Of a stretch of DNA of 64,000 nucleotides, positions 22,983 to 32,400 are shown in pieces. The notes beneath the pieces were generated by a model, which ran no database searches, was not told the DNA's origin, and was given only the letters and a program-made list of their open reading frames with translations. A program made the position numbers and the translations under genes. The number at the start of each line of letters is the position of its first letter. Position 1 is the stretch's first letter. The stretch is from Prostheceraeus crozeri (Eukaryota > Platyhelminthes > Polycladida > Euryleptidae), in assembly GCA_907163375.1 (NCBI GenBank), contig CAJQUW010011254.1:62001-126000 (forward strand). Reading direction: 5' to 3'.

Positions 22983-24271
22983 CTAAAGCTCTGTTTTCTG
23001 TAATTCATTTTGATAAACACGGCCTCTGATATCCTCATTATCTAAATCTTTAATTTCATAAGTAATCGGATAAGTTTGATTTATTTTGCAAACTTCAAAT
23101 ATTTCTTTAGTCCAATAGCCAACAAAGCCTTTTTCAAATTTATTCTTATATTTAAATATTCTAACTCTATCCCCAATTTTAAATTTCGGCTTAAGTTTCT
23201 GCAAATTCGGATTACTCTCATTCAAATTATTATTCTCGAATATTTTCTTTCGTACTAAATCAGGGTCGTCAGAAGCATTCTTTGGAGTTTCTTCAATACC
23301 AGAATGAACTTTATTATTGTACTCTTCTACAATTCCTGGTAATATCTTCAACCATTTCTGATTTCTTTGCTCAGTAAATTTCTTGAATAATTCATTTTTT
23401 AACGTCCGATTGAATCTTTCTATCACTACGGCCTTCCCTGCATTTTCAGTTGAATAAACAGTTTCAAATAGTGGCTGAACGTTTCGGTTATAAAATTCCG
23501 ATCCTTTATCAACAAACAATTTTTTGGCTTTCTATTACTTTCTTTAAAGATTTCTTCAAACGCATATTTAACTGATAGACCACTTTTATTTTTTAAAGGC
23601 TTTACCCAAGCGTATCGTGTATATAAATCTATAACGGTCAATGCGTATTTATAATCTTTTTCATTCGGCATATGAATAAGATCAGCACTCCAAATATCAT
23701 CTTTATTAAATACTTTTACTTTCAATAAATATTTAGGTCTTCTATATTCCTTGTGGATTTCAGACGCGTAGGTTCGAGCGTTGCTCTCAGACAGCTTTGC
23801 TGCCGTTTCATTTAAACCCTGACCGAATAATATTTTAGCTTGTAAAGCTTTCTTAACAAACATTCTTTCAATTTTTTCTCTAAATGTAGGATTTTGAATA
23901 CTATCTAATTCTTGAATCATCTTCTTATCAGCTGCATGTCGAGAACTTAGATCATGATTTCGATAAGCTAAATCATGCCTGTAAGCTGCGGCATCTACTC
24001 TATTTATTGGTTCTTCACCTGGTTTCGGATTATTATTCTCATCTAGTCTTATATCTAATCGAGTTCCTGGACCGGTATATGAATGACCAGGAAGATGTTT
24101 TTCTTTCGAATATTTACTCCAAATAAATCCAGGAAAGTTTTCTAATGTTTTTTGTATGTCACCTCCAATATGCTGACAGTTTGAGTTTTTATTTTTGTTT
24201 AATAGATAATTCAATAAATCTAAATTAACAATTTTTAATTTAGTTAAATTTTCGGAATTTGTAGAATTAAT
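22983..24271 (-). pseudogene. INT: Phospholipase-A2-like domain joined to retroviral-type integrase, one frame break
   Basis: The N-terminal part (24214 to about 23800) has a parvovirus-type PLA2 signature: YTGPGTRLD (calcium loop) and NRVDAAAYRHDLAY (catalytic His-Asp). A linker with SEIHKEYRRP leads into the rve integrase core: WSADLIHM (first Asp), VDKGSEF (second Asp) and VIERFNRTLKNE (Glu), then an SH3-like tail with FKIGDRVRIF and WTKEIFEV. The core is split between two frames at a six-A run (coding sense; 23520-23525), a -1 change. No ATG opens the first frame. ATT occupies the expected start (24271-24269) after the typical T-run/AAAA leader. The family catalyses insertion of element DNA. 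The PLA2 domain could aid membrane passage. Confidence 0.85.
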
Positions 24272-24317
24272 TTTAAAAGATAAAAAAAATTAAAAAGATA
24301 AAATAAATGACCCAATA

Positions 24318-24330
24318 GAACCAAAGGTTC
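24318..24330. repeat. Intergenic hairpin GAACC-AAA-GGTTC
   Basis: A perfect 5-bp stem with a three-base loop between the integrase gene and the next gene. It belongs to the family of GAACC-NNN-GGTTC hairpins found in several Polinton genes. Confidence 0.6.
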
Positions 24331-24338
24331 TGAGGTTA

Positions 24339-24824
24339 TTACCTTATCATACTAGGACTTAGATATATTCCAGAACCATCTTTAGTTTCTTTAATTTCAA
24401 TTAAATCATCAACATTGTGGAGAATATTTTTAAGAACTCGTTTTCCTTCATCAACTAATTTTAATTTACTAATAAAATTATCTACTACTCCTTCACCCCT
24501 ACCAACTTTTTCTAACTCTCTATTATGACGTTTTTGTTCTTCTAATGCTGCCTTCTCTGATTTATTTTTATTTACTGCTTGGACAATACCAGCTGTCCCA
24601 CCTGCAACACTTCCTGCAGCTGCTATGCCACCTATTATTAGGGGAATTAATGGGAGAATCCCGCCATTCTTTTCTTCTTGTAATTGAATATTCTCTATCA
24701 TTGGTTTACTTATGTAATACTTTTTTTTGTTAATCGTAATAGTGTTAGGGGTATTTTTGTCAACAATATTACGTAATTTTAATTCAACAGTTTTATTATT
24801 AATATTACTTTTCGCTTGCGACAT
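24339..24824 (-). CDS. Small virion-like protein with Gly-rich hydrophobic segment
   Basis: 161 residues. The first ~50 residues are Lys/Asn-rich. A hydrophobic segment (GGILPLIPLIIGGIAAAGSV followed by GGTAGI, residues ~54-80) resembles the membrane-active segment of small adenovirus-like core or minor capsid proteins. The remaining half is charged and helical (KSEKAALEEQKRHNRELEKV). It lies between integrase and major capsid candidate on the same strand, fitting a morphogenesis cluster. Assignment to a specific adenovirus protein is not secure. Confidence 0.6.
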   Translation of the reverse strand: MSQAKSNINNKTVELKLRNIVDKNTPNTITINKKKYYISKPMIENIQLQEEKNGGILPLIPLIIGGIAAAGSVAGGTAGIVQAVNKNKSEKAALEEQKRHNRELEKVGRGEGVVDNFISKLKLVDEGKRVLKNILHNVDDLIEIKETKDGSGIYLSPSMIR

Positions 24825-24924
24825 TTTTAATAAAAAAAATTTAAGTTACTAAAAAATTTTAAGTTACGAAAAATTTTTAAGATATCAAAATTTTAATCTA
24901 TTCTAGTTATGAAAAAAATTTTAA

Positions 24925-26259
24925 TTAACTTATCCTTACCATCTTTCCATTAAGAATTTCAATAGAATATTTTACATCTTCTAGCAATAAACCATAAGCC
25001 ATCAATGAAGTTGTGGAATCTTTCTTTTCAATATTAATTGTTACATCACAACCAGTCTTGATAATATCTTCAGATTGTGCACTTAAATCGAAACAGGAAA
25101 CAGGATATAAATGTCTCCAATCTCCAGGAGTTAATTGTGGTTCAACTCCAAATTCTATACAAAGATTTCGATAAGAATCATATCCTTCCATAAATTGATT
25201 ATTGCTATCGTCAAATCTTAATGGATCAATTGGATAACGGGTTTGATTTAATGAAACTTGTAAACTTCGAATTGTATTAATATGGAAGAGATTATTGTTC
25301 TTATCAAAACTTGGAGAATTATTTCTTTGAAAAGTTAGTAATAAATATCTTGGAGTATTCGCAGTTCTAGTAAAATGCCAGTTAAATCTTTGTTCGGAAA
25401 AAGTTACTGAACTAGCAGTACGCTTTAGAAAATTTACTGGAATTGGTTTGTTAGTATTTAATCTTTTTGCAATAGCTGTTTCAATCTCTAAACTAGGAGT
25501 AATATGCTTAATCCACCATTCAAGTCTATCAATTTTTAAATATGCTTTTTTTCCAGTCTTACCAAAAAAGATTAATTCATTATTTGCTGTACGATGAATT
25601 ATTAATTTAAATTTTAATTGATATGATATTTTATCATAATCTAAATATCCGAATAATGGAGACAATGACCAATTTACTGTCTGTTTACTTTTTTTGTTAA
25701 ATTCACGTCTTTCTTTATATGCATCATTATTTGTTTTATTTAAATGTTTTGCAATATTTTCTACATCTTTCGCAATTCCTGCTGCATCTGTTCCAGCGTG
25801 AGTTAAATCATCAACAATTATACCATCATTAGTATCAGGAAACCAACCTTCGATTTCATACTTTTTATTATTTTCACCAATTGTTACAAATCTAAGCATT
25901 GTATCAATTACACCTGGAGAATCACTTATTGTTTCTATATTTTGAGTTGCAACATCTAAACGCATTTGTGTAAATAATCTTGGAAAGAAATTATTCTCTA
26001 GTGCAATATTATCGGTTTCTGGTAATGGTGTTGTAAAATTGGCATCACTATACAAAGAATATTCACAGTGTAAAAATGAATCAGGTAGATATAAATAACT
26101 CTGCTGATTATCAACTTCAAAAATTAAATCACCTCCAGTATTTACTCTACTGGAAGATCCGGGATTCATAGCAATTCTTATATAGTCATTCTTTTTTTGA
26201 TTGTAACTGACGAACGGAGGATCGTCTAATCTAAATTTATTTTCGATAAGCGAAGACAT
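24925..26259 (-). CDS. MCP: Major capsid protein candidate (double jelly-roll type)
   Basis: 444 residues with beta-rich composition. Recognisable blocks are YLYLPDSFLHCEYSLY near the N-terminus, LFGYLDYDKISYQLKF in the middle, and WRHLYPVSCFDLSAQSEDI near the C-terminus followed by a strand-rich end (DVTINIEKKD). Position, length and these blocks match the conserved capsid-like protein of animal Polintons, which fold as double jelly rolls. I recall C. elegans F54H12.2 as a relative but could not check it. The gene is intact. Its ATG follows a T-run and TATAAAAATG. No cleavage site for the protease is obvious. Confidence 0.75.
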   Translation of the reverse strand: MSSLIENKFRLDDPPFVSYNQKKNDYIRIAMNPGSSSRVNTGGDLIFEVDNQQSYLYLPDSFLHCEYSLYSDANFTTPLPETDNIALENNFFPRLFTQMRLDVATQNIETISDSPGVIDTMLRFVTIGENNKKYEIEGWFPDTNDGIIVDDLTHAGTDAAGIAKDVENIAKHLNKTNNDAYKERREFNKKSKQTVNWSLSPLFGYLDYDKISYQLKFKLIIHRTANNELIFFGKTGKKAYLKIDRLEWWIKHITPSLEIETAIAKRLNTNKPIPVNFLKRTASSVTFSEQRFNWHFTRTANTPRYLLLTFQRNNSPSFDKNNNLFHINTIRSLQVSLNQTRYPIDPLRFDDSNNQFMEGYDSYRNLCIEFGVEPQLTPGDWRHLYPVSCFDLSAQSEDIIKTGCDVTINIEKKDSTTSLMAYGLLLEDVKYSIEILNGKMVRIS

Positions 26260-26411
26260 TTTTATAAAAAATAATTTGACTTTTTGTTTTTTCTCACAGA
26301 CAGAAAAAATTTTACTAAAAAAATTTTACTAAAAAAAAATTTTACTAAAAAAATTTTGCTAAAATATAATTTTAGAATTTTACTAAAAAAATTTTACTAA
26401 AAAACATAATT

Positions 26412-26999
26412 TTAGAATTTTTCTAGACCAGCTCCGCTACAGCTTTGCTGGTTAGACCGAAGGTTGCTATTAATACCATTACCTCTTATTTCTTCAATTG
26501 AACGAACCGTAGGTTCAATTGAACGTTTTATGGCTACTCCTGATTTCTTCTTATGTTTACTATCAGACGGAGTTCCGCTCCTCAAGGTTTCCCCAACAGC
26601 TATGTTAGCAATTTTGTGTTTTGTTTCCTCTGAAAGTTTTTTTAAATTTTTTAGTTCTTCAGAATCATTCCTAAGTTTACGAATAGCTTCTAGTTGTTTT
26701 AATTCGTTTTGAGACTTGACAGCATTTGATATTGCACTAGCTGTACTACCTATAGCAGCTGCTCCTTTTGCAGCAGATGTAATCAAATCTTTATTATTTT
26801 TAATTAAGTTAACGATACTTCCAATACCAGAAAAGATGCCAGCCCCTTCTTTTTGGACGGCACCTGCGGTGCCTAGGAACTTTTGTGTTCCGACAGTTTC
26901 TACACTATCATAATGATAAATAGGATTCATAGATGGTTCATGAGCAATTTTTTGATTTGATGCAAAATGTTTAAGATTGTGTTTATAAATTATAGGCAT
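26412..26999 (-). CDS. pVI-like minor capsid/membrane-lytic protein candidate
   Basis: 195 residues. After a short N-terminal part comes a Gly/Ala-rich amphipathic stretch (GAGIFSGIGSIVNLIKNN and ITSAAKGAAAIGSTASAI), then a charged helix and a basic tail (SKHKKKSGVAIKRS). This layout recalls adenovirus protein VI, a protease substrate that lyses membranes. The similarity is in layout only. GC-rich mini-hairpins are embedded in the coding sequence, including GAACC-GTA-GGTTC (26504-26516) and GGCACC-TGC-GGTGCC (26859-26873). Confidence 0.55.
   Translation of the reverse strand: MPIIYKHNLKHFASNQKIAHEPSMNPIYHYDSVETVGTQKFLGTAGAVQKEGAGIFSGIGSIVNLIKNNKDLITSAAKGAAAIGSTASAISNAVKSQNELKQLEAIRKLRNDSEELKNLKKLSEETKHKIANIAVGETLRSGTPSDSKHKKKSGVAIKRSIEPTVRSIEEIRGNGINSNLRSNQQSCSGAGLEKF
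26441..26891. repeat. Cluster of GC-rich mini-hairpins within the pVI-like gene
   Basis: Hairpins visible are CAGC-TTT-GCTG (26441-26451), GACC-GAA-GGTT (26455-26465), GAACC-GTA-GGTTC (26504-26516), GGCACC-TGC-GGTGCC (26859-26873) and GGAAC-TTTTGT-GTTCC (26876-26891). They stand out against an AT-rich coding background. Similar three-base-loop hairpins occur at about 23775-23802 in the integrase gene. Confidence 0.6.
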
Positions 27000-27041
27000 T
27001 TTTTAGGATTAAATTTGACTTTTGGGAAAAATATCTACGTG

Positions 27042-27930
27042 TTAAGATTTACGTTTGTGAATGGACAACAACTTCGAGATAACTTCATTAATTGACTGTT
27101 GCACTTTATCTATTGCGTCAAGCAGCGTGTGATGTACTTTGATTTCTTTTCTATTAACTTGCATTTTCTCCTGATTCATCTTCAACGCCGTTTTGAGTGC
27201 ATTTAACTTAATTTTAAGAACATCTAATTGTCTTTTAATAGCATCTAACTGTTCTTTATTTTCTTTAAGAGTTTTCTTGTAAATTTTTCTTTAATTCATT
27301 TTCTAAATTGATTTTAAGAGTTTTCATTTTATCAACTTTTTGATTAAGTGAGTTTACTTCATTTATTATTCTATTCAGCTTTTTCATTTGTTGAGTAATT
27401 TTAGAACTCAATTCATCAACACTTTTTTGGAATGTAGTTTGTAACTGCTTTAAATTTTTTTTAATTCTTTCAGGAAGTTTTTCTATTTCATCTTCTAATT
27501 GTTCTTTTAACATTTTTATCTGATGTTTATTTTTAATGACTGCAGATTTTAAATTTATAGAAAGTAATATTAAAATTTTTGATTGTTCAGAAATCTTTTT
27601 AAAAAGTTTTGCTATATCTGCTTCTAGCTCTCTATCCTTTTTATCAAGTTTTAATAATTTTTCGTTTAATGATTTGTCATTAAGTTTTAGCAACTTTAAT
27701 TCATTCATCAGTGGAACCAAAACATCGTTTATATATTTTTCCTTTAAATCATTGATTTGTGTATCAACATATTGTTTATTTGTTAACTCTGTATTTTGTT
27801 GTGGAAGAATAGAAAGATGCAATGGACCAGATAAAACGTCTCCAGTTTTCATAATATAATTTTCTATCTCTATTTCTAATTCACGATTATTCGAGATATA
27901 TGCACCTCCACCAACATTTGGTAACATCAT
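27042..27930 (-). pseudogene. Fibre-like coiled-coil protein, one frame break near the C-terminus
   Basis: The N-terminus has MKTGDVLSGPLHL and then NTELTNKQYVDTQI, a pattern like the phage tail-fibre repeat (M.G.L.L ... A.K.YVD). It is followed by ~180 residues of near-continuous coiled coil rich in Leu, Lys, Ile and Glu. The first frame stops at 27265-27267. A second frame one base away continues the same heptad-rich sequence for ~75 residues to a stop at 27042-27044, ending HKRKS. A +1 change near the four-A run (27272-27275) separates them. A trimeric spike or fibre role is inferred from motif and position beside capsid genes. Confidence 0.55.
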
Positions 27931-28005
27931 TTTTTAACAATAAAAAAATAAAATTTTTTCTAATAAAAATAAAAAAATAAAATATTTTCTAATAAAAATA
28001 AAAAA

Positions 28006-28836
28006 ATGGAAAAAGAAAATTTAAAAAAATTATATTCGCCCGCATCATCCTGTTCTTCTTATTCGACGAGATCAACGGGATTTGAAAATAAATGTTTTGA
28101 TAATAATAATAATAATAATCCATGTATAGATGTTAATATTTTATTTCAATTACAAGCCGAAATATTTAGAGAACAGACTAAAGGTTTACCTTCTATAGAA
28201 ACTAATTATTGTTTATTTCCGGGGGATCCATTTATTAAATTTATGGATATTGTTTGTAAATATAATGATGTAGCTTATGTGGAATTAAATAAAGAAAATA
28301 TGGTTATAATAGGTCATAATAATGTTTATGGATTTATTAGAGCAGTGTTACCAATTAGTAATACTGATTGGATAGAAAATAAAATTATTAATTATATCAA
28401 TATTAAAGAATTAGTTAAAAAATTAAAATCTTTTTCGAAAGAAAAAATTAGATTATTTGTTGACGATCAAAATCAATATAACATTCACATAGAGAGTAAA
28501 AAACATAATGAAGAATTATTATGTCAAGTTTATTATAGAGATACAATTTATAAACAAGAAACATTAGAAATGCCGCAAAGATATGATGATGATACGTATA
28601 TAGGATTATATTCCAACTTAAATATTAATTTATTAAAATCTTATATAAATGGTTTAGCTCAACAAGAGAAAATTTATATGTGGACTACACCTTATACTAT
28701 TAACAATGACCATAATCATATTCATAATAAACGAACTGAAGGTTCTAGGGCTTTGCCCGATCTTAAAGAATCTTATGATAATAATGATGATTCTGTAACA
28801 TCTGAAAAAGGTGTAAATGGTAAAAAAAGATTATAA
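28006..28836 (+). CDS. Unassigned Polinton protein; N-terminal half resembles a sliding-clamp domain in layout
   Basis: 276 residues, AT-rich. After a Ser-rich lead comes FIKFMDIVCKYNDVAYVELN, NMVIIGHNNVYGFIRAVLP, INIKELVKKLKSFSKEKIRL and then FVDDQNQYNIHIESKK. This alternation of helix, strand, Asp-containing turn and strand resembles a PCNA domain, but no diagnostic motif is present. It has an in-frame mini-repeat (RTEGSRALP, 28731-28760) near the C-terminus. It overlaps the next ORF by 20 bp and shares the leftward promoter gap with the fibre-like gene. Function unknown. Confidence 0.6.
   Translation: MEKENLKKLYSPASSCSSYSTRSTGFENKCFDNNNNNNPCIDVNILFQLQAEIFREQTKGLPSIETNYCLFPGDPFIKFMDIVCKYNDVAYVELNKENMVIIGHNNVYGFIRAVLPISNTDWIENKIINYINIKELVKKLKSFSKEKIRLFVDDQNQYNIHIESKKHNEELLCQVYYRDTIYKQETLEMPQRYDDDTYIGLYSNLNINLLKSYINGLAQQEKIYMWTTPYTINNDHNHIHNKRTEGSRALPDLKESYDNNDDSVTSEKGVNGKKRL
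28731..28760 (+). repeat. In-frame hairpin repeat, copy 1
   Basis: GAACTGAAGGTTCTAGGG followed by CTTTGCCCGA, encoding RTEGSRALPD. One mismatch from the GAACC-GAA-GGTTC stem. Confidence 0.75.
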
Positions 28837-29278
28837 AAATATTAGTTATTATAAAAATTTATCTAAATTTCATTTTCTTACAATTGAAAATAACAATGAT
28901 GGCATAGTTGAAGATACTGTTAGACAACTATGTGTCGGGTCTACAAAATTTAAATTAGGATTTACATCTAATCAATTAAAAATTTTATCATCTTTAATAA
29001 AAACTAAAAGTGATTCAGATTATGGTGGTGTTATTAAATTTTCCAAAAGAGATCAAAGACCAATATTTTTCTCTATTATATTATTATCAGATAAAAGATG
29101 TAATTTAGAATTAGATATTCCAATAAGAGAATGGTATCCTATCATGGAAGGGCATCCTATACCAAAAAGTGTAATTTATGATGATGAAGAAACAATTTAT
29201 GATGATGATGAAGAATCAATAGTTAGTGAAAAAAAATTTAAATTATCTTTTGATAAAACATTATATGATGAAACTTAA
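28817..29278 (+). CDS. Unassigned Polinton protein overlapping the previous gene
   Basis: 153 residues. VEDTVRQLCVGSTKFKLGFT, LKILSSLIKTKSDSDYGGVI and SIILLSDKRCNLELDI suggest an alpha/beta domain with long strands; the tail is acidic (DDEETIYDDDEES). The start lies inside the previous gene, overlapping by 20 bp in another frame, so the two may be co-expressed or parts of one ancestral protein. It stands directly before the DNA polymerase gene, consistent with a replication accessory role. That is inference. Confidence 0.55.
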   Translation: MVKKDYKNISYYKNLSKFHFLTIENNNDGIVEDTVRQLCVGSTKFKLGFTSNQLKILSSLIKTKSDSDYGGVIKFSKRDQRPIFFSIILLSDKRCNLELDIPIREWYPIMEGHPIPKSVIYDDEETIYDDDEESIVSEKKFKLSFDKTLYDET

Positions 29279-29420
29279 TATGATAAAACTTAATGTGATA
29301 AAGAAAAAAATAACTAAAGAACGTGAAATATATAATAATATAAAATAACACTCAAGTCCTTGATATTAGAATGTTTATATCTAAAATTAAAACACAAATT
29401 TTTCCTTAAAAAATAAAAAA

Positions 29421-32400
29421 ATGGAAAATACCAAGTTTTATTGTGTCTTATGTAAAAAAAGTTGCAAACAAAAAGAAGTTATCAATCTCATTTAAAAAGT
29501 AAATTGCATTTACAAAATGTAGAACGAGTTGATGAAGGAAATATATTAAAATTAAATAGTTATAAAAACTATCTAGAAACATTGCCTACTGATATAAAAG
29601 TTAAAAAAATGTTTGATGATTATTCACATTCGGAATATAAAAAAGTTTTTAATAGTGAAGATGAGACCATACAAACCGAAGGTTCTAGGGCTTCGCCCGT
29701 ACCAGATGGAAGATATCTATTTAGCGATACTGATGAATTTGATGAAGCTGAACGAACCGATGAAGCGGAACGAACCGAAGGTTCTAGGGCTTCGCCATTA
29801 ACAGATATAAAATATTTATTTAATGAATCTGTTGAACATAATGAAACCGATGAAACTTTTTATAATGTATTAAAAAACTTTTTCAAAATATTTAAGAAAT
29901 CTTTCAAATGTTATATGAATGTAGAAGTACTTTATACAAAAAATGGACCTGATGGAATTCCTGAAGAAATAATACAAGGACATTTTACAAATTTACAAGA
30001 AATTCATAATGTAAATGATATACAACCCATATTTGAATCGATGATACTTAAATTAGAAAATTGTATAATTGAAGCCCAGTTACGTGAATCTGGTTGGAGA
30101 TTTGTTAAAATACTATCTAAGAAAATAGTAATTGATAAATATAAAAATAATACTGGTGGTAGTTATGTTCCTTTACCTTTCAGTTCACCACAATTAATCA
30201 ACATAAAAAATGAAGATGATTATTGTTTTCTGTGGAGTATTATAGCACATTTACATCCTGCAGAATATCATAAAGAAAGACTAAGTCATTACAATAAAGA
30301 AGAATACATAAATGAATTTGATCTTTCTGATGGCTTACATGAATTTCCATATGATTATAATAGATTAATAAAGTTTCATAAAAAGAATAAAAATTTAATA
30401 GAAGTAAATGTTTTTGAATTAAATGTGAATTATGTTTCTATTGGTAAAATTACTCCACTTTACTCAGATTCAAAAAAATTTTATTTGAATAATAAAAATT
30501 TATGTCAATCAGAAATAGTATATAATGATAGGGGAAATTACATGCATCATAATATTTTTTACCAAGGAAATATAATATGTACTGAAAAATTTGAAATTAT
30601 AAAAACACTATCACCAATAATGATTAGTCATAATAATTATAAAGGACGTAATTATAATTATGATTATGATTCCGATTATTTATCTTTATCTTTAGAATAT
30701 GAACAAAAATTACAAAATTTAAATGAAAGTTTACAAAAATGTAAAACAGATTATCAACAACAAGCAAAAATATTAGTACAAGAATATGGCCATAAATATG
30801 AAAATAAGATTGAAACGATTCAAAAATTAAATGAAGACAATAAAGAATTAAATAATGAAGAAAATGAAACCAATCAAAAAATAAATGAATCTTTAAAAAA
30901 ATGTCTACAACAATATAAAGAACAATATAATAATAAATATATTTATCAGTTACAAATATTAAATCAAAATTATCATCAAAATACATTTAATATTACAAAA
31001 GAAATTAATGAAACACATGAAATATATAAAGATGAATTTGTAAAATTAGAACTGTCAAAACAACCAGCACAAGCGAATATATTATATTATCAGGGTCATT
31101 TTATATTGTGTAAAGATGTTTCTATATTCACAAAAACTTCAGATAATACAAATTTTCCTTGTCTTCAATGTATGACAAGTTTTAGAACTAAAGAAGAAAT
31201 GAATAGACATTTGGAGAATTGTCAACAAAATGAAGCAGTCAGAAACACATTTCCAAAAGATGATTATTTAGAATATAATAAATGGTATTTTAAAAATAAA
31301 GTACCCTTTACTATTTATTGTGATTTTGAAGCATATAATGTTAATATGACACAAAATCGAACGGAAAGTTCCAGGGCTTCACCCGATTCTAAAAATGATA
31401 ATTCTGAAAATGGTACGGGCCAAGCCCTAGAACCTTCGGTTTGTAATTATGAAAAAAGTGCATCTGAACAAAGTAAAGAAAAATATTTATTTGAACAAAA
31501 ACCATTATGTTGGGGAATGTACATTCATTCAAATTATCCTGAATTATTTAAATCAGAATATTTTCAATACTATGGTGAAGATAGTTCAGAAATTTTTACA
31601 AAGAAAGTAGAAGAATTACAAGGACGTTTTTCACAATTGCTTGAAACAAATATTCCAATGATGCCATTAACAGAAAAAGAAAAATTAAATTTTATTAATG
31701 AAACAAAATGTTATTACTGTGGAAGAGAATTTACAAAAAATTATAAAAATGGCAAAAGTAGATATCTTGATAAGGTAAAAGATCATGATCATCTAAATGG
31801 ATTATATAGAGGTGCAGCACATAATTCTTGTAATCTTAATGCTAATAAATTTAAATATAACTTTGTTCCTCTATATTTCTATAATGGTTCTAAATATGAT
31901 TTCCATCTAATAATGAAAGATTTATTTTCATCTGAAAAATTACAACAACAACAAATAAATGTACTATGTAAAACAGAAGAAGAATATTTTTCAATGCAAT
32001 TAGGTTGTATTAGAATTTTAGATGCATTTAGATTTTTTACTCCTTATTCATTAGATGTTATGGGAAAAACTTTGAAATCTGAACAATGTAAAATATTAAA
32101 TAAATATAATTTAAAACCTTTAAAAGGAATATTTCCGTATGAGTATATAGCCTGCGGCTCACAGTCGAAGACTGATATAACTGGAGATAAAACCTGTGGT
32201 TCACAGTCGAAGACTGATTTTAATTCTGTGAATAAAATTATGGAAGAAAAACAACTTCCTCCAATAAATAAATTTAAATCAACATTAAAACAATCACAAT
32301 TATCTGAAGAAGACTATGCAGAAGCTGAAAAAAATTGGAGAGAGTTAAATTGTAAAACAATGTATGATTATACAATGAAATATCTACAGATAGATGTATT

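Noticed and set aside
27536..27859. Antisense 107-codon frame in the fibre-like gene
   Set aside because: Phe/Ser-rich mirror of a coiled-coil gene; a shadow.
30624..30986. Antisense 120-codon frame inside the polymerase gene
   Set aside because: A shadow of AT-rich Asn/Lys/Tyr codons on the other strand; no independent evidence.
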